Assembly: GCA_003833135.1 (NCBI GenBank)
Contig: QZLH01000199.1
Location: 43,912 to 66,992 of the forward strand
From: Oehlia diaphana
Taxonomy: Eukaryota; Glomeromycota; Glomeromycetes; Glomerales; Glomeraceae
Direction of reading: 5' to 3'
DNA length: 23,081 bases
In this document: piece by piece, positions 22,707-23,081 of the stretch
Layout: each line of letters opens with the position of its first letter
Position numbering within the stretch: position 1 is the first letter of the stretch
The notes under the pieces: model-generated
Databases searched by the model: none
What the model saw: only the letters and a program-made list of their open reading frames with translations
Told to the model about the DNA's origin: nothing
Program-made: the position numbers and the translations under genes

Positions 22707-22720
22707 GCCGTAATATTACG
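22707..22720. repeat. Perfect 14-bp palindrome CCGTAATATTACGG
   Basis: A perfect dyad made of the same CCGTAAT word that forms the adjacent 19-bp array. To its right, TACAGCATTACAG is the array unit in the opposite orientation, so the array has an inverted leader. Confidence 0.8.
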
Positions 22721-22750
22721 GTATACAGCATTACAGTTATGACATTTTTC

Positions 22751-22860
22751 GTAATACTGTAATTAGTCTGTAATGCTGTAATTATGCCGTAATGCTGTAA
22801 TTAGGCCGTAATGCTATAATTAGGTCGTAATACTATAATTAGGCTGTAAAGTCGTAATTT
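22751..22860 (+). repeat. 19-bp minisatellite, five units plus a decayed sixth
   Basis: Units start at 22751, 22770, 22789, 22808 and 22827, with consensus GTAATGCTGTAATTAGGCC; a sixth at 22846 is degenerate. Each unit contains GTAAT twice, so an older half-unit is visible. Period is exact; differences are point substitutions only. Confidence 0.9.
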
Positions 22861-23081
22861 TTAATACTATAAAAATTTAAAACAAAAGAAATGAATTATA
22901 AAAGTAAAATTACAAAAGTTTATATGTCGTGTAAGTTTAATTTTTAGGGGTACATAAGACGCGTCACGTTTTTTTTTGCATTTTGTATACGCGTTCGTGT
23001 AAAGAAAAAAATTATATAATGAACCAAAATCCCTAGGGGTGGGTAATTTTAAGTTTTTTTCAAAAAATTTATATTAAATTA
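22861..23081. other. Right end of window, nothing firmly recognised
   Basis: This part contains two ACGCGT words (22960-22965 and 22990-22995), unusual in this composition, then GAACCAAAATCCCTAGGGGT. It may be the edge of a promoter or of another element whose remainder lies outside the window. No ORF. Confidence 0.5.

Overview
The window looks like nuclear DNA of a filamentous fungus, most probably an arbuscular mycorrhizal fungus (Glomeromycotina, Rhizophagus-like). The reasons are very low G+C, long homopolymer T/A tracts, very intron-dense genes with 50-150 nt GT..AG introns, and two families known to be greatly expanded in that group (a MATA-type HMG-box protein and a BTB-BACK-TLDc protein) sitting among housekeeping genes. 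The species is inferred, not shown. I see no prokaryotic-type operon, RNA gene or CRISPR array. I resolved seven protein-coding genes by hand-splicing. Every internal junction listed is GT..AG and keeps frame, except the first exon of the patatin gene, which is uncertain.

Layout, left to right: 1-1974, AT-rich non-coding DNA with one copy of a 70-bp dispersed repeat and a doubtful 20-codon spliced ORF. 1975-2673 (+), single-exon HMG-box protein. 2674-3608, AT-rich with microsatellites. About 3609-5851 (+), DUF3336/patatin protein of the Tgl3/4/5 lipid-droplet lipase type, whose catalytic Ser and Asp-Gly motifs both look lost. 6129-6596 (-), 97-residue very basic protein, possibly an Alb1-like ribosome biogenesis factor. 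7106-10271 (+), V-ATPase catalytic subunit A (VMA1) in 18 exons, without intein. 10545-10996 (-), DPM3, the stabilising subunit of dolichol-phosphate mannose synthase. 11595-13304 (-), BTB-BACK-TLDc protein with an insert in the TLDc domain. 14056-19391 (+), UFD2/UBE4 ubiquitin chain-elongation factor (E4) with a C-terminal U-box, in 25 exons. 19392-23081, 3.7 kb without genes, holding three or four foldback (palindromic) MITE-like elements and two tandem-repeat arrays.

The genes do not form one pathway. They are a typical eukaryotic mix: vacuolar acidification (VMA1), ER glycosylation and GPI synthesis (DPM3), ubiquitin-proteasome (UFD2), lipid metabolism (patatin) and probable ribosome assembly. 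Two pairs are head to head and share upstream regions (Alb1-like/VMA1, 509 bp; TLDc/UFD2, 751 bp). Two pairs are convergent (patatin/Alb1-like and VMA1/DPM3, each about 275 bp).

The most interesting items are the catalytically degenerate patatin protein with its 8-nt internal microexon, the VMA1 first exon whose coding part is only the ATG, a VMA1 intron splitting the Cys codon used by the yeast VDE intein as insertion site, a near-identical 70-bp repeat present twice, and the cluster of near-full-length palindromic elements downstream of UFD2. I found no convincing previously undescribed multi-gene system.
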